Counted from the stretch's first letter, positions 8,088-16,220 are shown. The stretch is DNA of 24,721 nucleotides from Porphyromonadaceae bacterium UBA7572 (GCA_002476625.1 DLLC01000057.1:1-24721), one strand, 5' to 3'. The notes: a model not told the origin generated them from the sequence alone. Made by a program: numbers and translations.

Positions 8088-8804
8088 ATGAAGGCAATTT
8101 ATAAGCGCGTGCTGCTCAAGCTCAGCGGTGAATCGCTTCAAGGCGAACAAGGTTATGGCATCGACCCACAGCGTGTGGCCGACTATTGCGAGCAAATCAA
8201 GGAACTGGTTGACGCTGGCGTGCAGGTGGCGATTGTGATAGGCGGCGGCAACATATTCCGCGGACTCAAGGGCGCGGCACAAGGGTTCGACCGCGTGAAA
8301 GGCGACCAGATGGGTATGCTCGCCACCGTGATCAATTCCATAGCTTTAAGTTCAGGGCTCGACGCAGTGGGCCAGCCGTCGAAAGTGCTCACCGCCATAG
8401 GCATGTTCCCAATTGGTGAGCAATACAGCAAATGGCGCGCCATTGAAGCTATGGAGCAGGGCAAGGTGGCCATCATGTCGTGCGGCACCGGCAACCCCTT
8501 CTTCACCACCGACACCGGTTCTGCCCTCCGCGGCATAGAGGTGGAGGCTGAAGTGATGCTCAAAGGCACACGAGTGGACGGTATCTACACCGCCGACCCA
8601 GAGAAGGACCCCACTGCCACAAAATTCGACAAAATCACTTACGACGAAATTTACCGCCGCAACCTCAAGGTGATGGATATGACCGCCACCATCATGTGCA
8701 AGGAAAACGGACTGCCCATCCACGTGTTTAACATGGACGTGAAGGGCAATCTCCGAAAAGTGCTCTCAGGCGAGCCTTGCGGCACACTCGTGACCCTCGA
8801 ATAA
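8088..8804 (+). CDS. pyrH: UMP kinase
   Basis: PyrH phosphorylates UMP to UDP with ATP in pyrimidine nucleotide synthesis. It is the bacterial hexameric enzyme of the amino-acid-kinase fold. The 238-residue length is standard. Visible motifs are KLSGES at residues 11-16, the glycine loop IGGGNIFRG at 51-59, GDQMGMLATVIN near 72-83, the substrate-binding segment CGTGNPFFTTDT at 132-143, and VDGIYTADP at 163-171. The start ATG at 8088 gives the usual short N-terminus. The gene sits alone between two terminators rather than next to tsf or frr as in many bacteria. Confidence 0.98.
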   Translation: MKAIYKRVLLKLSGESLQGEQGYGIDPQRVADYCEQIKELVDAGVQVAIVIGGGNIFRGLKGAAQGFDRVKGDQMGMLATVINSIALSSGLDAVGQPSKVLTAIGMFPIGEQYSKWRAIEAMEQGKVAIMSCGTGNPFFTTDTGSALRGIEVEAEVMLKGTRVDGIYTADPEKDPTATKFDKITYDEIYRRNLKVMDMTATIMCKENGLPIHVFNMDVKGNLRKVLSGEPCGTLVTLE

Positions 8805-8840
8805 GGCTCCGTACCAAATAAATATACACAATAGCTTTTT

Positions 8841-8880
8841 TAGTAGGGACGCGGCATGTCGCGTCTCTACTATTTTTTTC
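8841..8880 (+). terminator. pyrH terminator, long palindrome
   Basis: A 13-pair stem (8841-8853 with 8860-8872, one G-T pair) with loop GCATGT is followed by TTTTTTT. The stem starts 37 bases after the pyrH stop. The centre is itself palindromic (GACGCGGCATGTCGCGTC), so the element may belong to a dispersed family. Confidence 0.85.
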
Positions 8881-8940
8881 AAAAAAAACACCACAAACGT
8901 CCGAACAAGGCTGAAAAACTATCAACGGGAGGGGCACAGA

Positions 8941-10374
8941 TCATGCAGAGGTGAGGGCATAGCAGCAGGCGAGAGCGGCCACCAGCACTATGGCGTAACA
9001 CGCACACCACACTCTAAACAGGCCGCGCCACTCTCCCTCACGGTATTTGCACACCACCCACACGGCTATAGTCACAAACAGCGGCTGAAATGGGAGGGTG
9101 TAGCGGCTCACGCTCCCACTCGTCACAAAAGCCACCGAAGCTATGCACACGAATGGCCACATCGCCCACCACCCTAAGCTCTGCCGCTTCCACGACTGGG
9201 TGAACAGGTAAAACAGCACCACACCGGCCACAGCGTACCACACCCACTGAAAGCGAGTGGCCAACACTCCTACGCTCAGCGTCTCTGTCGAAGGCCAAGG
9301 AAACGGGATAAAAAACTGCACAGTGCAGGTGACGGGCAGCAGCAGCAACTTTTGCCATAAGGGCTGCTGAAAATAGCCGCTCATCATTTCGCCATACACC
9401 CCTTTCGCAAGGAATAGATCTTTCATGATATGGCCGCCCGATTCCGCACTCGCCACAATACGGGTCTGCACCTCAGCACCAAATCCATTCGACCAGTGCA
9501 CACCAAGCACAATGCCTACGACCGACACCCCAAATAGCGCCACGGCGTAACGCCACATCCGCCTGTTGTCGGCAAGTGTAAGCGCCACCCCTATCATCAG
9601 GAAATACACCACACTCACACGCGTAATCGCCATAATGGCCACAGCCACGGTGTAGCACGCCACATCGCGCCATGCAGGGCCATTTAGCGTAGCGTCGAGC
9701 GCCTTCATCCGCGCCACAGCATAGGCCGCCAATGCCACCGAGAAGTAGGTGAGGGGCTCTTTGAGCAGCATTGGCCCATGGCTCATAAAATAGCCGAGCA
9801 CAGCCAGTCCGAGCATCGTGAGTACAGTGATTTGAGTGCGTCCACTCTGGAGCCGCTGGCTCAGCACGCGGGCCGACATCTGGCCACAGACCACAATGGT
9901 AAGCAGCGTGAGCATCACATTGATGGCTATGGGCCACACGATGCTTGGCCCGAACAGCCGCCACGACAGCAGTATCATCAACGGGAAACCGACGAATTTG
10001 GTGTTGGGCTCTGGCACAGATCCGTTGAAGTGGCTCAGCGCCCACTGGAAATACAAAGAATCGTCGCAGTGGAGGTCAGGGTTGGCGACTGTACGTCCCA
10101 CTGCCTCAGTCCATCCATAGATGTTGGCAAAAGCCCAAGCCACCAGCAAGATGCCGAACACACATATCACGAGGCCGCCCCAAGGCTCACCACCGCTAAT
10201 GTGGGCATAGAGCAAACGGGGCACAGCATACGCCACGCCCAGCGCACATGCCACACCGATGCCGGTGGTGCCAAACGCCACGACAGACGCCACAAGCAGC
10301 AGGCACGCGCACACCAACTCCACGCACGTTTGCACGCGGAGAAATCGCTTCGAGGTTATGTGTGCCGCTTCCAT
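8941..10374 (-). CDS. Polytopic membrane protein, GT-C glycosyltransferase-like
   Basis: The 477-residue protein has about 11-13 hydrophobic segments across its length. A hydrophilic stretch with DLHCDDSLYFQWAL follows the third segment, at about residues 99-112. An acidic pair in the first large outer loop is typical of GT-C glycosyltransferases (ArnT/PMT-like), which use polyprenyl-phosphate sugars on the periplasmic side. The internal PEPNTKFVGFPLMILL and FFIPFPWPSTETLS segments also resemble that group. No donor or acceptor can be named, and an unrelated polytopic protein remains possible. It stands alone on the minus strand and is divergent from the glsA operon. No convincing terminator follows the stop. 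Confidence 0.6.
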   Translation of the reverse strand: MEAAHITSKRFLRVQTCVELVCACLLLVASVVAFGTTGIGVACALGVAYAVPRLLYAHISGGEPWGGLVICVFGILLVAWAFANIYGWTEAVGRTVANPDLHCDDSLYFQWALSHFNGSVPEPNTKFVGFPLMILLSWRLFGPSIVWPIAINVMLTLLTIVVCGQMSARVLSQRLQSGRTQITVLTMLGLAVLGYFMSHGPMLLKEPLTYFSVALAAYAVARMKALDATLNGPAWRDVACYTVAVAIMAITRVSVVYFLMIGVALTLADNRRMWRYAVALFGVSVVGIVLGVHWSNGFGAEVQTRIVASAESGGHIMKDLFLAKGVYGEMMSGYFQQPLWQKLLLLPVTCTVQFFIPFPWPSTETLSVGVLATRFQWVWYAVAGVVLFYLFTQSWKRQSLGWWAMWPFVCIASVAFVTSGSVSRYTLPFQPLFVTIAVWVVCKYREGEWRGLFRVWCACYAIVLVAALACCYALTSA

Positions 10375-10411
10375 ACTATCGCCAAAAGTTCACATAAGAG
10401 TTCCAAATATG

Positions 10412-10419
10412 CAAAATTA
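10412..10419 (-). promoter_or_regulatory. Candidate -7 element of the GT-C-like gene
   Basis: The minus strand reads TAATTTTG (TAnnTTTG), 38 bases before the ATG at 10374. No -33 element is evident. Confidence 0.45.
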
Positions 10420-10473
10420 CACATTTTGTTTGGCATTTCTTTGATATGTAGCACAAGTTTCTATAAGGCTTGT

Positions 10474-10504
10474 TTTGTTTGTCCTTAATTATTCGCTAAC
10501 TTTG
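10474..10504 (+). promoter_or_regulatory. Canonical Bacteroidetes promoter of the glsA operon
   Basis: TTTG at 10474-10477, a 19-base spacer, and TAACTTTG at 10497-10504 form the best complete promoter in the window. Transcription would start near 10508-10511, which leaves only about 8-11 bases before the first ATG at 10519. Confidence 0.7.
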
Positions 10505-10518
10505 TTACTTCAAACCAC

Positions 10519-11364
10519 ATGGTTAAAAGAGAAATGAACGACGAGCCGATGGTGATAGACGTAGATGCGTTGGTGAGGCTGCGAATGCCCCGCTACTACC
10601 GTTTCATCCCAAGATTGGCCACTCGATGCCTGGAGCGCATCATTCATCAGCGCGAGCTCAACGACATACTTGAGCGCATGTGTGGCCACGACGGAGTGGG
10701 CGCTGCCGACGAGGCGCTGCGCTATCTTGGCATTACCACGGAAGTGGTAGGCGCCGACGCCGTCCCCGCCACAGGGCGCTTTATCTTTGTTTCAAACCAC
10801 CCGTTAGGAGGCCTCGACGGGCTCTCGCTCATCTCCTATTTAGGCAAGCGCTACAATGGCAATATCCGGTTTTTGGTCAACGACCTGCTGATGGCAGTAA
10901 AGCCCCTGCAGCCAGTGTTTCTGCCCGTGAACAAATACGGGAGGCAGTCGCGCGCGCGCGCCGAGGAGATAGAGGCGCAGTATATGGGCGACAACCAGAT
11001 GGCCACTTTCCCGGCAGGCCTCTGCTCCCGAATGGACAGCAGCGGCAATGTGCACGACCTCCAGTGGCAAAAGTTTGTGGTGACACACGCCATTCGCACC
11101 CACCGACACATCGTGCCCATGTACTTCGACGGCACGAACTCCCGCTTCTTCTACCGCATGGCACAGTGGCGAAAGCGACTGGGCATAAAATTCAACGCGG
11201 AGATGATTCTCTTGCCGGGAGAAATGTTTAAAAGCAGTGGCAAAAACTTCCGCATATACATGGGGCAGCCTATCCCGTGGACGAGCCTCGATGCTCATCA
11301 TCCGCTTGACGAGGCCCAGCGTTTGGCAGAAATTTGCTATGCGCTAAAACCCGAAACTGTGTAG
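10519..11364 (+). CDS. glsA: PlsC-like O-acyltransferase, probable glycine lipid synthase GlsA
   Basis: This 281-residue acyltransferase has the active-site segment SNHPLGGLDG, in which His and Asp are separated by five residues (HX5D) rather than the HX4D of typical PlsC. A later FPAGLCSR segment fits the family's phosphate/acyl-binding motif. It is directly followed by a GlsB-type N-acyltransferase. In Bacteroides such a pair makes N-acyloxyacyl glycine lipids: GlsB acylates glycine and GlsA adds the second acyl chain to the 3-hydroxyl. The assignment rests on that pairing. The start is uncertain, because ATG 10519 has a very short predicted leader while ATG 10534 follows AAAAGAGAA. It is the first gene of a four-gene operon. 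Confidence 0.78.
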   Translation: MVKREMNDEPMVIDVDALVRLRMPRYYRFIPRLATRCLERIIHQRELNDILERMCGHDGVGAADEALRYLGITTEVVGADAVPATGRFIFVSNHPLGGLDGLSLISYLGKRYNGNIRFLVNDLLMAVKPLQPVFLPVNKYGRQSRARAEEIEAQYMGDNQMATFPAGLCSRMDSSGNVHDLQWQKFVVTHAIRTHRHIVPMYFDGTNSRFFYRMAQWRKRLGIKFNAEMILLPGEMFKSSGKNFRIYMGQPIPWTSLDAHHPLDEAQRLAEICYALKPETV

Positions 11365-11378
11365 AACAACAATTGAAT

Positions 11379-12320
11379 ATGAATGGTGAAAAAATCATAG
11401 AACCCGTTGACATCAGCCTGATTGAGAGCGAGCTGACGCCCGACCGCATGCTGCGCCGCACCAATAAGGCCGGCAATGAGATTTACATCGTGGATGCCCA
11501 CTGTGCGCCCAACATCATGCGTGAGATAGGCCGACTGCGTGAGATCTCTTTCCGCGCCGGAGACGGAGGCACCGGCAAGGACTGCGACATCGACGAGTTT
11601 GACACGATGCCCACACCTTGCCGCCAGCTATTTGTGTGGAATCCGCATGAGCGTGAAATCATAGGCGCCTACCGCTACATCATCGGCAAAGACGTGGAAA
11701 TACTGCCCGACGGCACTCCACACATAGCCATGAGCCACATGTTCCGCTTCTCAAAGGAGTTTATGAGCCATTACTTGCCCATCACCATAGAGCTCGGCCG
11801 GTCGTTTGTGCGCCCCGAATACCAGTCCACACGCATGGGCGTGAAATCGATTTTCGCACTCGACAATCTATGGGACGGTCTGGGCGCGCTCACCGTGCTG
11901 CACCCGGGCGCAAAATACCTGTTCGGCAAGATGACGATGTATCCCTCCTACCAGAGGGAGTGCCGCGACCTGCTGCTCCATTTTCTGCGCCACTACTTCC
12001 CCGACCGCGACGCACTGGTCACGCCTATTGAGCCGATTAGGCTGGAGCTGAGCCAAGAGCGCGCCTCGTCGTTTTTTGTGGGCGACGACTTCAAGGAAGA
12101 CTATCGCCGCCTCAACAAATTTGTGCGCGACCACGGAATCAACATTCCGCCCCTGGTAAACGCCTACATGAACCTGTCGCCCACCATGCGCTTCTTCGGC
12201 ACCGCCATCAACCATGAGTTTGGAGAAGTGGAGGAAAGCGGCATTTTTATTAACATTGACGAAATCACCGACCAAAAGAAAAGTCGGCATATCCTCACAT
12301 TTGAAAAAACTGCAAAGTGA
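11379..12320 (+). CDS. glsB: GNAT-like N-acyltransferase, probable glycine N-acyltransferase GlsB
   Basis: The 313-residue protein belongs to the hemolysin/OlsB-like acyltransferases, which move a 3-hydroxyacyl chain from acyl-ACP to the amino group of an amino acid. In Bacteroidales this is glycine, giving the precursor for GlsA. Family features include IMREIGRLREISFR at about residues 45-58, DEFDTMPTPCRQLFVWN near 72-88, EIIGAYRYIIG, ITIELGRSFVRPEYQ and a C-terminal DPFSPTMRFFGTA-like segment reading NLSPTMRFFGTAI. The frame is open from 11334, but that would overlap glsA. ATG 11379 is 14 bases after the glsA stop and gives the usual N-terminus. Its TGA overlaps the next gene's GTG. Confidence 0.85.
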   Translation: MNGEKIIEPVDISLIESELTPDRMLRRTNKAGNEIYIVDAHCAPNIMREIGRLREISFRAGDGGTGKDCDIDEFDTMPTPCRQLFVWNPHEREIIGAYRYIIGKDVEILPDGTPHIAMSHMFRFSKEFMSHYLPITIELGRSFVRPEYQSTRMGVKSIFALDNLWDGLGALTVLHPGAKYLFGKMTMYPSYQRECRDLLLHFLRHYFPDRDALVTPIEPIRLELSQERASSFFVGDDFKEDYRRLNKFVRDHGINIPPLVNAYMNLSPTMRFFGTAINHEFGEVEESGIFINIDEITDQKKSRHILTFEKTAK

Positions 12321-13867
12321 AAAAGATTCTCCTCCGCGCCATGAGCGCCGCAGCAGTGTGCCTATTCGTATCAACACAAATTCACGCCTCCACGCCCTTT
12401 GAATTGGAATACGAGGGAGGCGTGACAGCCAACTACGGAAAAGGCGACCTGGCGCCATACTACATCAGCGCAGGCCGTGGCGGCACGCTCACACAGCAAT
12501 ACTCCACCCTGCTGAACGCCTCAATACGGCACCAGACCGACACCACGCGCTGCTTCTCCTACGGGTTTGGGGCAGAAGTGTGGGGCGGATACACCAGTTC
12601 GCTTTCGTATGAGCGTTACGACCTTGCCTCCGGCCAGTTCCATCGCCATGCACAGCATCCTGCCCGGGCATGGGTGCAGCAAATTTATGCCGAAGTAAAA
12701 TACCGCAGCCTGTTTGCCACAGTGGGCGCAAAAGCGCCACACTCGCCGCTGGCTTCAGCCGATCTCTCAAGCGGCGACCTCGTGCGAAGCGGCAACGCAC
12801 GCCCAGGCACCGGGGCATGCGCGGGGTTTGTCAATTTCCAGACCATTCCCTACACCAAGGGGTGGCTTCAAATCAGTGGCGAGATAGGCTATGAGCGGCT
12901 CTCCGACTCCAACTGGCTCAACAATCACTACAATTACTACAACAATTTCATCACCACGGGCTACTGGCTCAACTACAAGCAGTTTCACCTGCGCACACGC
13001 CCCGACCAGCCAGTGGTGTTCACTATAGGCGCACAGGCGGCGTGCCAGTTTGCCGGCACACAGCGCATCTATGAGAATGGCGTTCTCACCAAGACGGTGA
13101 AGATGCCTGCCAATTTTAAAAGTTTCTTCCGCAGCATCATTCCTGGCAGCGGGGGCAGCAATCCCGGCGACCAGGCGTATGTGGAAGGCAACCACCTGGG
13201 CAGCTGGGACATCATTCTCGAATACAAGAATAAGCGGATGGGCAAATTCCGCGCCTATCACCAAACCATCTGGGAAGACGGGTCGGGCATCGGCCTCCAA
13301 AACGGCTTCGACGGGCTGTGGGGACTGGAGTGGCGCGCGCCAAAGAAAGGGCTTGTGAGCGCGGCGGTGATCGAATACCTCGACTTCACCAACCAGAGCG
13401 GGCACATCCACTTTTCGGAAGAACTGAACCAAGAGTCACCCATACAAGGCGGAGCCACAGGCATGGACGACTACTACAACAACTACACCTACAATGGCTA
13501 TCAAAACCGGGGCATGTCGATAGGCACGCCATTCATCAAGGGCACCATCTACAACACTGACGGCTACATGCGCTATCTCGACAACCTGGTGCGCGGCTTC
13601 CACGTGGGCCTGAAGGGATACATCAGCAGCGTAATCGACTACCGCGTATTATTCTCCTACCGTAAAGCCTACGGCACGGCTGAGCACCCTCGCGCCAAGA
13701 GCACGAGCGCCACTTGCCTGCTGGTGGAGGCTGGAGCACAGCCTCTGTGGCTGAAGGGACTTGCCCTCAAGGCACAGTTCGCTTTCGACCGTGGCTCCCT
13801 TTTAGGCAACAACACGGGGGGCATGGTGTCGGTTTCGTATCACGGCAACTTTAACATCAAGAAATAA
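12317..13867 (+). CDS. Capsule assembly Wzi family outer-membrane protein
   Basis: The 516-residue protein has a signal peptide (residues 1-24, cleavage about QIHA24). Alternating aromatic/polar strands follow across the whole length, and it resembles Wzi-family 18-strand barrels that help attach capsular polysaccharide to the cell surface. Typical segments are YISAGRGGTLTQQYSTLL, AWVQQIYAEVKYRSLFATVG and LGSWDIILEYKN, and the C-terminus is a short strand ending FNIKK. Translation starts with GTG in a GTGA overlap with the glsB stop, which makes coupling likely. No capsule cluster is present here, so the substrate is unknown. In Bacteroidetes such Wzi-like proteins are common outside capsule loci, and a general outer-membrane role is possible. 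Confidence 0.82.
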   Translation: MKKILLRAMSAAAVCLFVSTQIHASTPFELEYEGGVTANYGKGDLAPYYISAGRGGTLTQQYSTLLNASIRHQTDTTRCFSYGFGAEVWGGYTSSLSYERYDLASGQFHRHAQHPARAWVQQIYAEVKYRSLFATVGAKAPHSPLASADLSSGDLVRSGNARPGTGACAGFVNFQTIPYTKGWLQISGEIGYERLSDSNWLNNHYNYYNNFITTGYWLNYKQFHLRTRPDQPVVFTIGAQAACQFAGTQRIYENGVLTKTVKMPANFKSFFRSIIPGSGGSNPGDQAYVEGNHLGSWDIILEYKNKRMGKFRAYHQTIWEDGSGIGLQNGFDGLWGLEWRAPKKGLVSAAVIEYLDFTNQSGHIHFSEELNQESPIQGGATGMDDYYNNYTYNGYQNRGMSIGTPFIKGTIYNTDGYMRYLDNLVRGFHVGLKGYISSVIDYRVLFSYRKAYGTAEHPRAKSTSATCLLVEAGAQPLWLKGLALKAQFAFDRGSLLGNNTGGMVSVSYHGNFNIKK

Positions 13868-14295
13868 TGAAGCATCTTATCACATATTTTTGGATTCTCG
13901 TGGCCGCAATGGCTTTCGGCTCGTGCACACACAATGGCGGCGATATAGGCGTGTGGTTCGGAACCTGGACCATCGAATCCGTGACAGTGGACGGCACTGC
14001 GGTGCCCGACCCTGCCGGCGCACACTACTCCGTGCAGTTTCAAGGAAAAATTGTGCTGGTGAGGCTCGTGGACGACCGCCACGACCCTTACACCGCCACC
14101 TATGGCAACTGGGCTGAAGACGGCGACCAGATGCAGTGGCTATTCCCCGAAGAGGACATGTACTTCGTGCAGCTCCCAGGCCTCACGAGGGTCAACAAGT
14201 TCACCATCATAGAGAAAAGCGCGCACCTCGTGAAGCTCCAGCAGGTGAGCGAAGCTGGCGTCACCTACACCTACACACTGCGCAAACTTGTGTAA
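13867..14295 (+). CDS. Small lipocalin-like lipoprotein
   Basis: The 142-residue protein starts with a lipoprotein signal (MKHLITYFWILVAAMAFGSC, lipidation at Cys20). The mature part has a short beta-rich domain: GTWTIESVTVDG, YSVQFQGKIVLVRLVD, TATYGNWAEDGDQMQWLF and a final YTYTLRKLV strand. This pattern fits the small lipocalin-like or DUF lipoproteins of Bacteroidetes. Its ATG overlaps the last base of the Wzi-like stop (TAATG), so it is the last gene of the glsA operon and probably acts in the envelope with the Wzi-like protein. No ligand can be assigned. Confidence 0.7.
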   Translation: MKHLITYFWILVAAMAFGSCTHNGGDIGVWFGTWTIESVTVDGTAVPDPAGAHYSVQFQGKIVLVRLVDDRHDPYTATYGNWAEDGDQMQWLFPEEDMYFVQLPGLTRVNKFTIIEKSAHLVKLQQVSEAGVTYTYTLRKLV

Positions 14296-14304
14296 GTGGC
14301 AAAA

Positions 14305-14336
14305 TTTCACTCTTTTAGAAAAAAGTAGTAACTTTG
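14305..14336 (+). promoter_or_regulatory. Promoter of tyrS
   Basis: TAACTTTG at 14329-14336 is a perfect -7 element. TTTC at 14305-14308, one mismatch from TTTG, lies 20 bases upstream. The leader to the tyrS ATG is about 60 bases. Confidence 0.58.
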
Positions 14337-14400
14337 TGGCACTGTGATTGCAACATTTAAATATCAACAACTATAACACAAATAATATCACCTTATTACG

Positions 14401-15702
14401 ATGAGTAAATTTAATTTCGTAAAAGAACTCGAATGGCGCGGCATGATCAACAACATGATGCCCGGCACCGAAGAACAGCTCAACAAAGAAATGACATCGG
14501 CCTATGTGGGTATCGATCCCACTGCCGACTCCCTACATATCGGCCACCTCGTGGGCATCATGATGCTGAAGCACTTCCAGCGCGCAGGCCATAGGCCCAT
14601 CGCGCTCATAGGCGGCGCCACCGGCATGATCGGCGACCCCTCGATGAAAAGCCAGGAGCGCGTGCTGATCGATGAAGCCACACTCCGCCACAATCAGGAG
14701 TGCATTCGCCACCAGCTCGAAAAATTCCTCGACTTCGACAGCTCCGCGCCCAACGCCGCCATCCTGGTCAACAACTACGACTGGATGAAAAACTACAGCT
14801 TCCTCCAGTTTATCCGCGACGTGGGCAAGCACATCACCGTAAACTACATGATGGCCAAGGACTCAGTGAAAAAGCGCCTGGCAGCCAATGCCGACCACGG
14901 CATGTCGTTCACCGAATTCTCTTACCAGCTCCTGCAAGGCTACGATTTCCTGTATCTCTACGAGCATGAGGGATGCCGCCTGCAGATGGGTGGCAGCGAC
15001 CAGTGGGGCAACATCACCACCGGCACAGAGCTCATCCGACGCATGAACGGCGGCGAGGCGTTTGCCATCACCTGCCCCCTTATCACCAAGGCCGACGGCA
15101 CCAAGTTTGGCAAGACAGAGGGCGGCAACGTATGGCTCGACCCTAAGCGCACATCGCCCTACAAGTTCTACCAGTTCTGGCTCAACGTGAGCGATGCCGA
15201 CGCGGCCCGCTACATCAAGATATTCACCGACCTCACCCAAGAAGAGATTGCAGCCCTTGAGCAGGAGCAGGCTGCCGACCCAGGCCAGCGCCCGCTGCAG
15301 AAGCGACTCGCCAAGGAAATCACCACCATGGTGCACTCGGCTGCCGACTATGAAATGGCAGTGGAGGCCTCACAAATCCTGTTCAGCGGCAAGGCAAAGG
15401 ACATCCTCCACAAAATTGACGAGAGCACACTGCTGAGCGTGTTTGAGGGCGTGCCACAGTTTGAGATCAGCAAGGCGAAGCTCGAAGAGGGCGTGCCAGC
15501 CATCTCGCTACTCACCGACGAGGCCGCAGTGTTCGCCTCAAAAGGCGAGATGAAAAAGATGACGCAAGGCGGAGGCGTGAGCATCAACAAGGAGAAGCTC
15601 ACCGACCAGAACGCCACCATCGGCACAGCCGACCTGCTCAACGGCAAATACATCCTCGCCCAGCGCGGCAAGAAGAACTACTTCCTCCTCATCGCCAAAT
15701 AG
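14401..15702 (+). CDS. tyrS: Tyrosyl-tRNA synthetase
   Basis: TyrS attaches tyrosine to tRNA-Tyr. The 433-residue protein shows the class I HIGH motif at residues 46-49 (SLHIGHL), the tyrosine-binding QMGGSDQWGN at 194-203, and the KMSKS equivalent KFGKT at 234-238. The C-terminal S4-like RNA-binding domain is at about 360-433 (GGVSINKEKL through the end). Length and order are normal for the bacterial TyrS type with KFGKT. It has its own promoter and a long terminator and looks monocistronic. It marks the last housekeeping gene before the accessory island. Confidence 0.98.
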   Translation: MSKFNFVKELEWRGMINNMMPGTEEQLNKEMTSAYVGIDPTADSLHIGHLVGIMMLKHFQRAGHRPIALIGGATGMIGDPSMKSQERVLIDEATLRHNQECIRHQLEKFLDFDSSAPNAAILVNNYDWMKNYSFLQFIRDVGKHITVNYMMAKDSVKKRLAANADHGMSFTEFSYQLLQGYDFLYLYEHEGCRLQMGGSDQWGNITTGTELIRRMNGGEAFAITCPLITKADGTKFGKTEGGNVWLDPKRTSPYKFYQFWLNVSDADAARYIKIFTDLTQEEIAALEQEQAADPGQRPLQKRLAKEITTMVHSAADYEMAVEASQILFSGKAKDILHKIDESTLLSVFEGVPQFEISKAKLEEGVPAISLLTDEAAVFASKGEMKKMTQGGGVSINKEKLTDQNATIGTADLLNGKYILAQRGKKNYFLLIAK

Positions 15703-15735
15703 CCCAAAAGCACACACATCATTATCCCAATACGA

Positions 15736-15797
15736 GAATGGGGCTGAGCCGTAAAACAACATTCAATTACGGCACAGCCCCTTTCTCTTTTTTCATC
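15736..15797 (+). terminator. tyrS intrinsic terminator
   Basis: GGGGCTG (15740-15746) and GCCGTAA (15748-15754) pair with TTACGGC (15767-15773) and CAGCCCC (15775-15781), with one A/A mismatch. A T/T mismatch then leads to three further outer pairs. TTTCTCTTTTTTC follows the stem. Confidence 0.85.
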
Positions 15798-15822
15798 TTT
15801 GTAATTAGAAGGAGAGAATCAA

Positions 15823-15984
15823 TTACAGTTCCTCCAGTTCCTCATCAGCGTCTTCTTTAGGCTTTAGAAAAGATAAAAACACATTTAAAAAAGCGGTCTC
15901 TTTAAAGAAATAGTTAGGATCCGCCTCCATTTTCTCCTGAATGAAAGAGAATCCAAAGTTAGCATACTGCAAACCTCGTTCCTC
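15823..15984 (-). pseudogene. Decayed 3' remnant or small ORF on the minus strand
   Basis: Minus-strand codons 15984 down to the TAA at 15823-15825 give 53 protein-like residues with no stop, including QYANFGFSFIQEKMEADPNY and an acidic tail DADEELEEL. A stop at 15985-15987 bounds it and there is no ATG at its head. I read it as the surviving C-terminus of a gene truncated when the neighbouring island arrived. An alternative is a small intact gene: a TTG at 15972 lies seven bases after AGGAGG, and an internal ATG at 15930 follows a TAACTTTG element (15954-15961). I do not recognise the family. It occupies much of the otherwise empty stretch after tyrS. Confidence 0.45.
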
Positions 15985-16062
15985 CTATCCAAAAATCAAA
16001 AATCAAAAAAATACCATAAATATTTTAACCAAAATCACCACCACACAAACATAATTTTTTAC

Positions 16063-16070
16063 TATCTTTG
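16063..16070 (+). promoter_or_regulatory. Candidate -7 element for the restriction-modification operon
   Basis: TATCTTTG fits TAnnTTTG in an AT-rich stretch. The leader to the methyltransferase ATG would be about 145 bases, unusually long for this window. No -33 match is visible. Confidence 0.45.
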
Positions 16071-16150
16071 TTTTTAAAAACAAGCATTAAATTCTGAAAA
16101 GGGCCAAATGATGAATATACAACGGCAATAGTGCCGGTAACTTTTAGAAG

Positions 16151-16216
16151 AAAACTCCTTTGTAGTTGTGCAGGTTTGGTCGCCTTCAGATGCTACATCG
16201 GAGTTTTTAAATTTAT
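16151..16216 (+). promoter_or_regulatory. Terminator-like leader hairpin before the methyltransferase
   Basis: AAAACTCC (16151-16158) pairs with GGAGTTTT (16200-16207). After a small internal loop, TGTAG (16161-16165) pairs with CTACA (16193-16197). The 3' arm runs into TTTTTAAATTTAT, and the ATG follows at 16221. A second small hairpin, CGGCA/TGCCG, precedes it near 16123-16136. This could be an attenuator that limits expression of the operon, or part of a dispersed element. Function is inferred from shape only. Confidence 0.45.
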
Positions 16217-16220
16217 ATTA

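Noticed and set aside
15988..16010. Short AAAAATC repeats, considered as a CRISPR or attachment-site repeat
   Set aside because: Only two to three contiguous A-rich units with no spacers and no matching copy at the right edge of the island near 22440.
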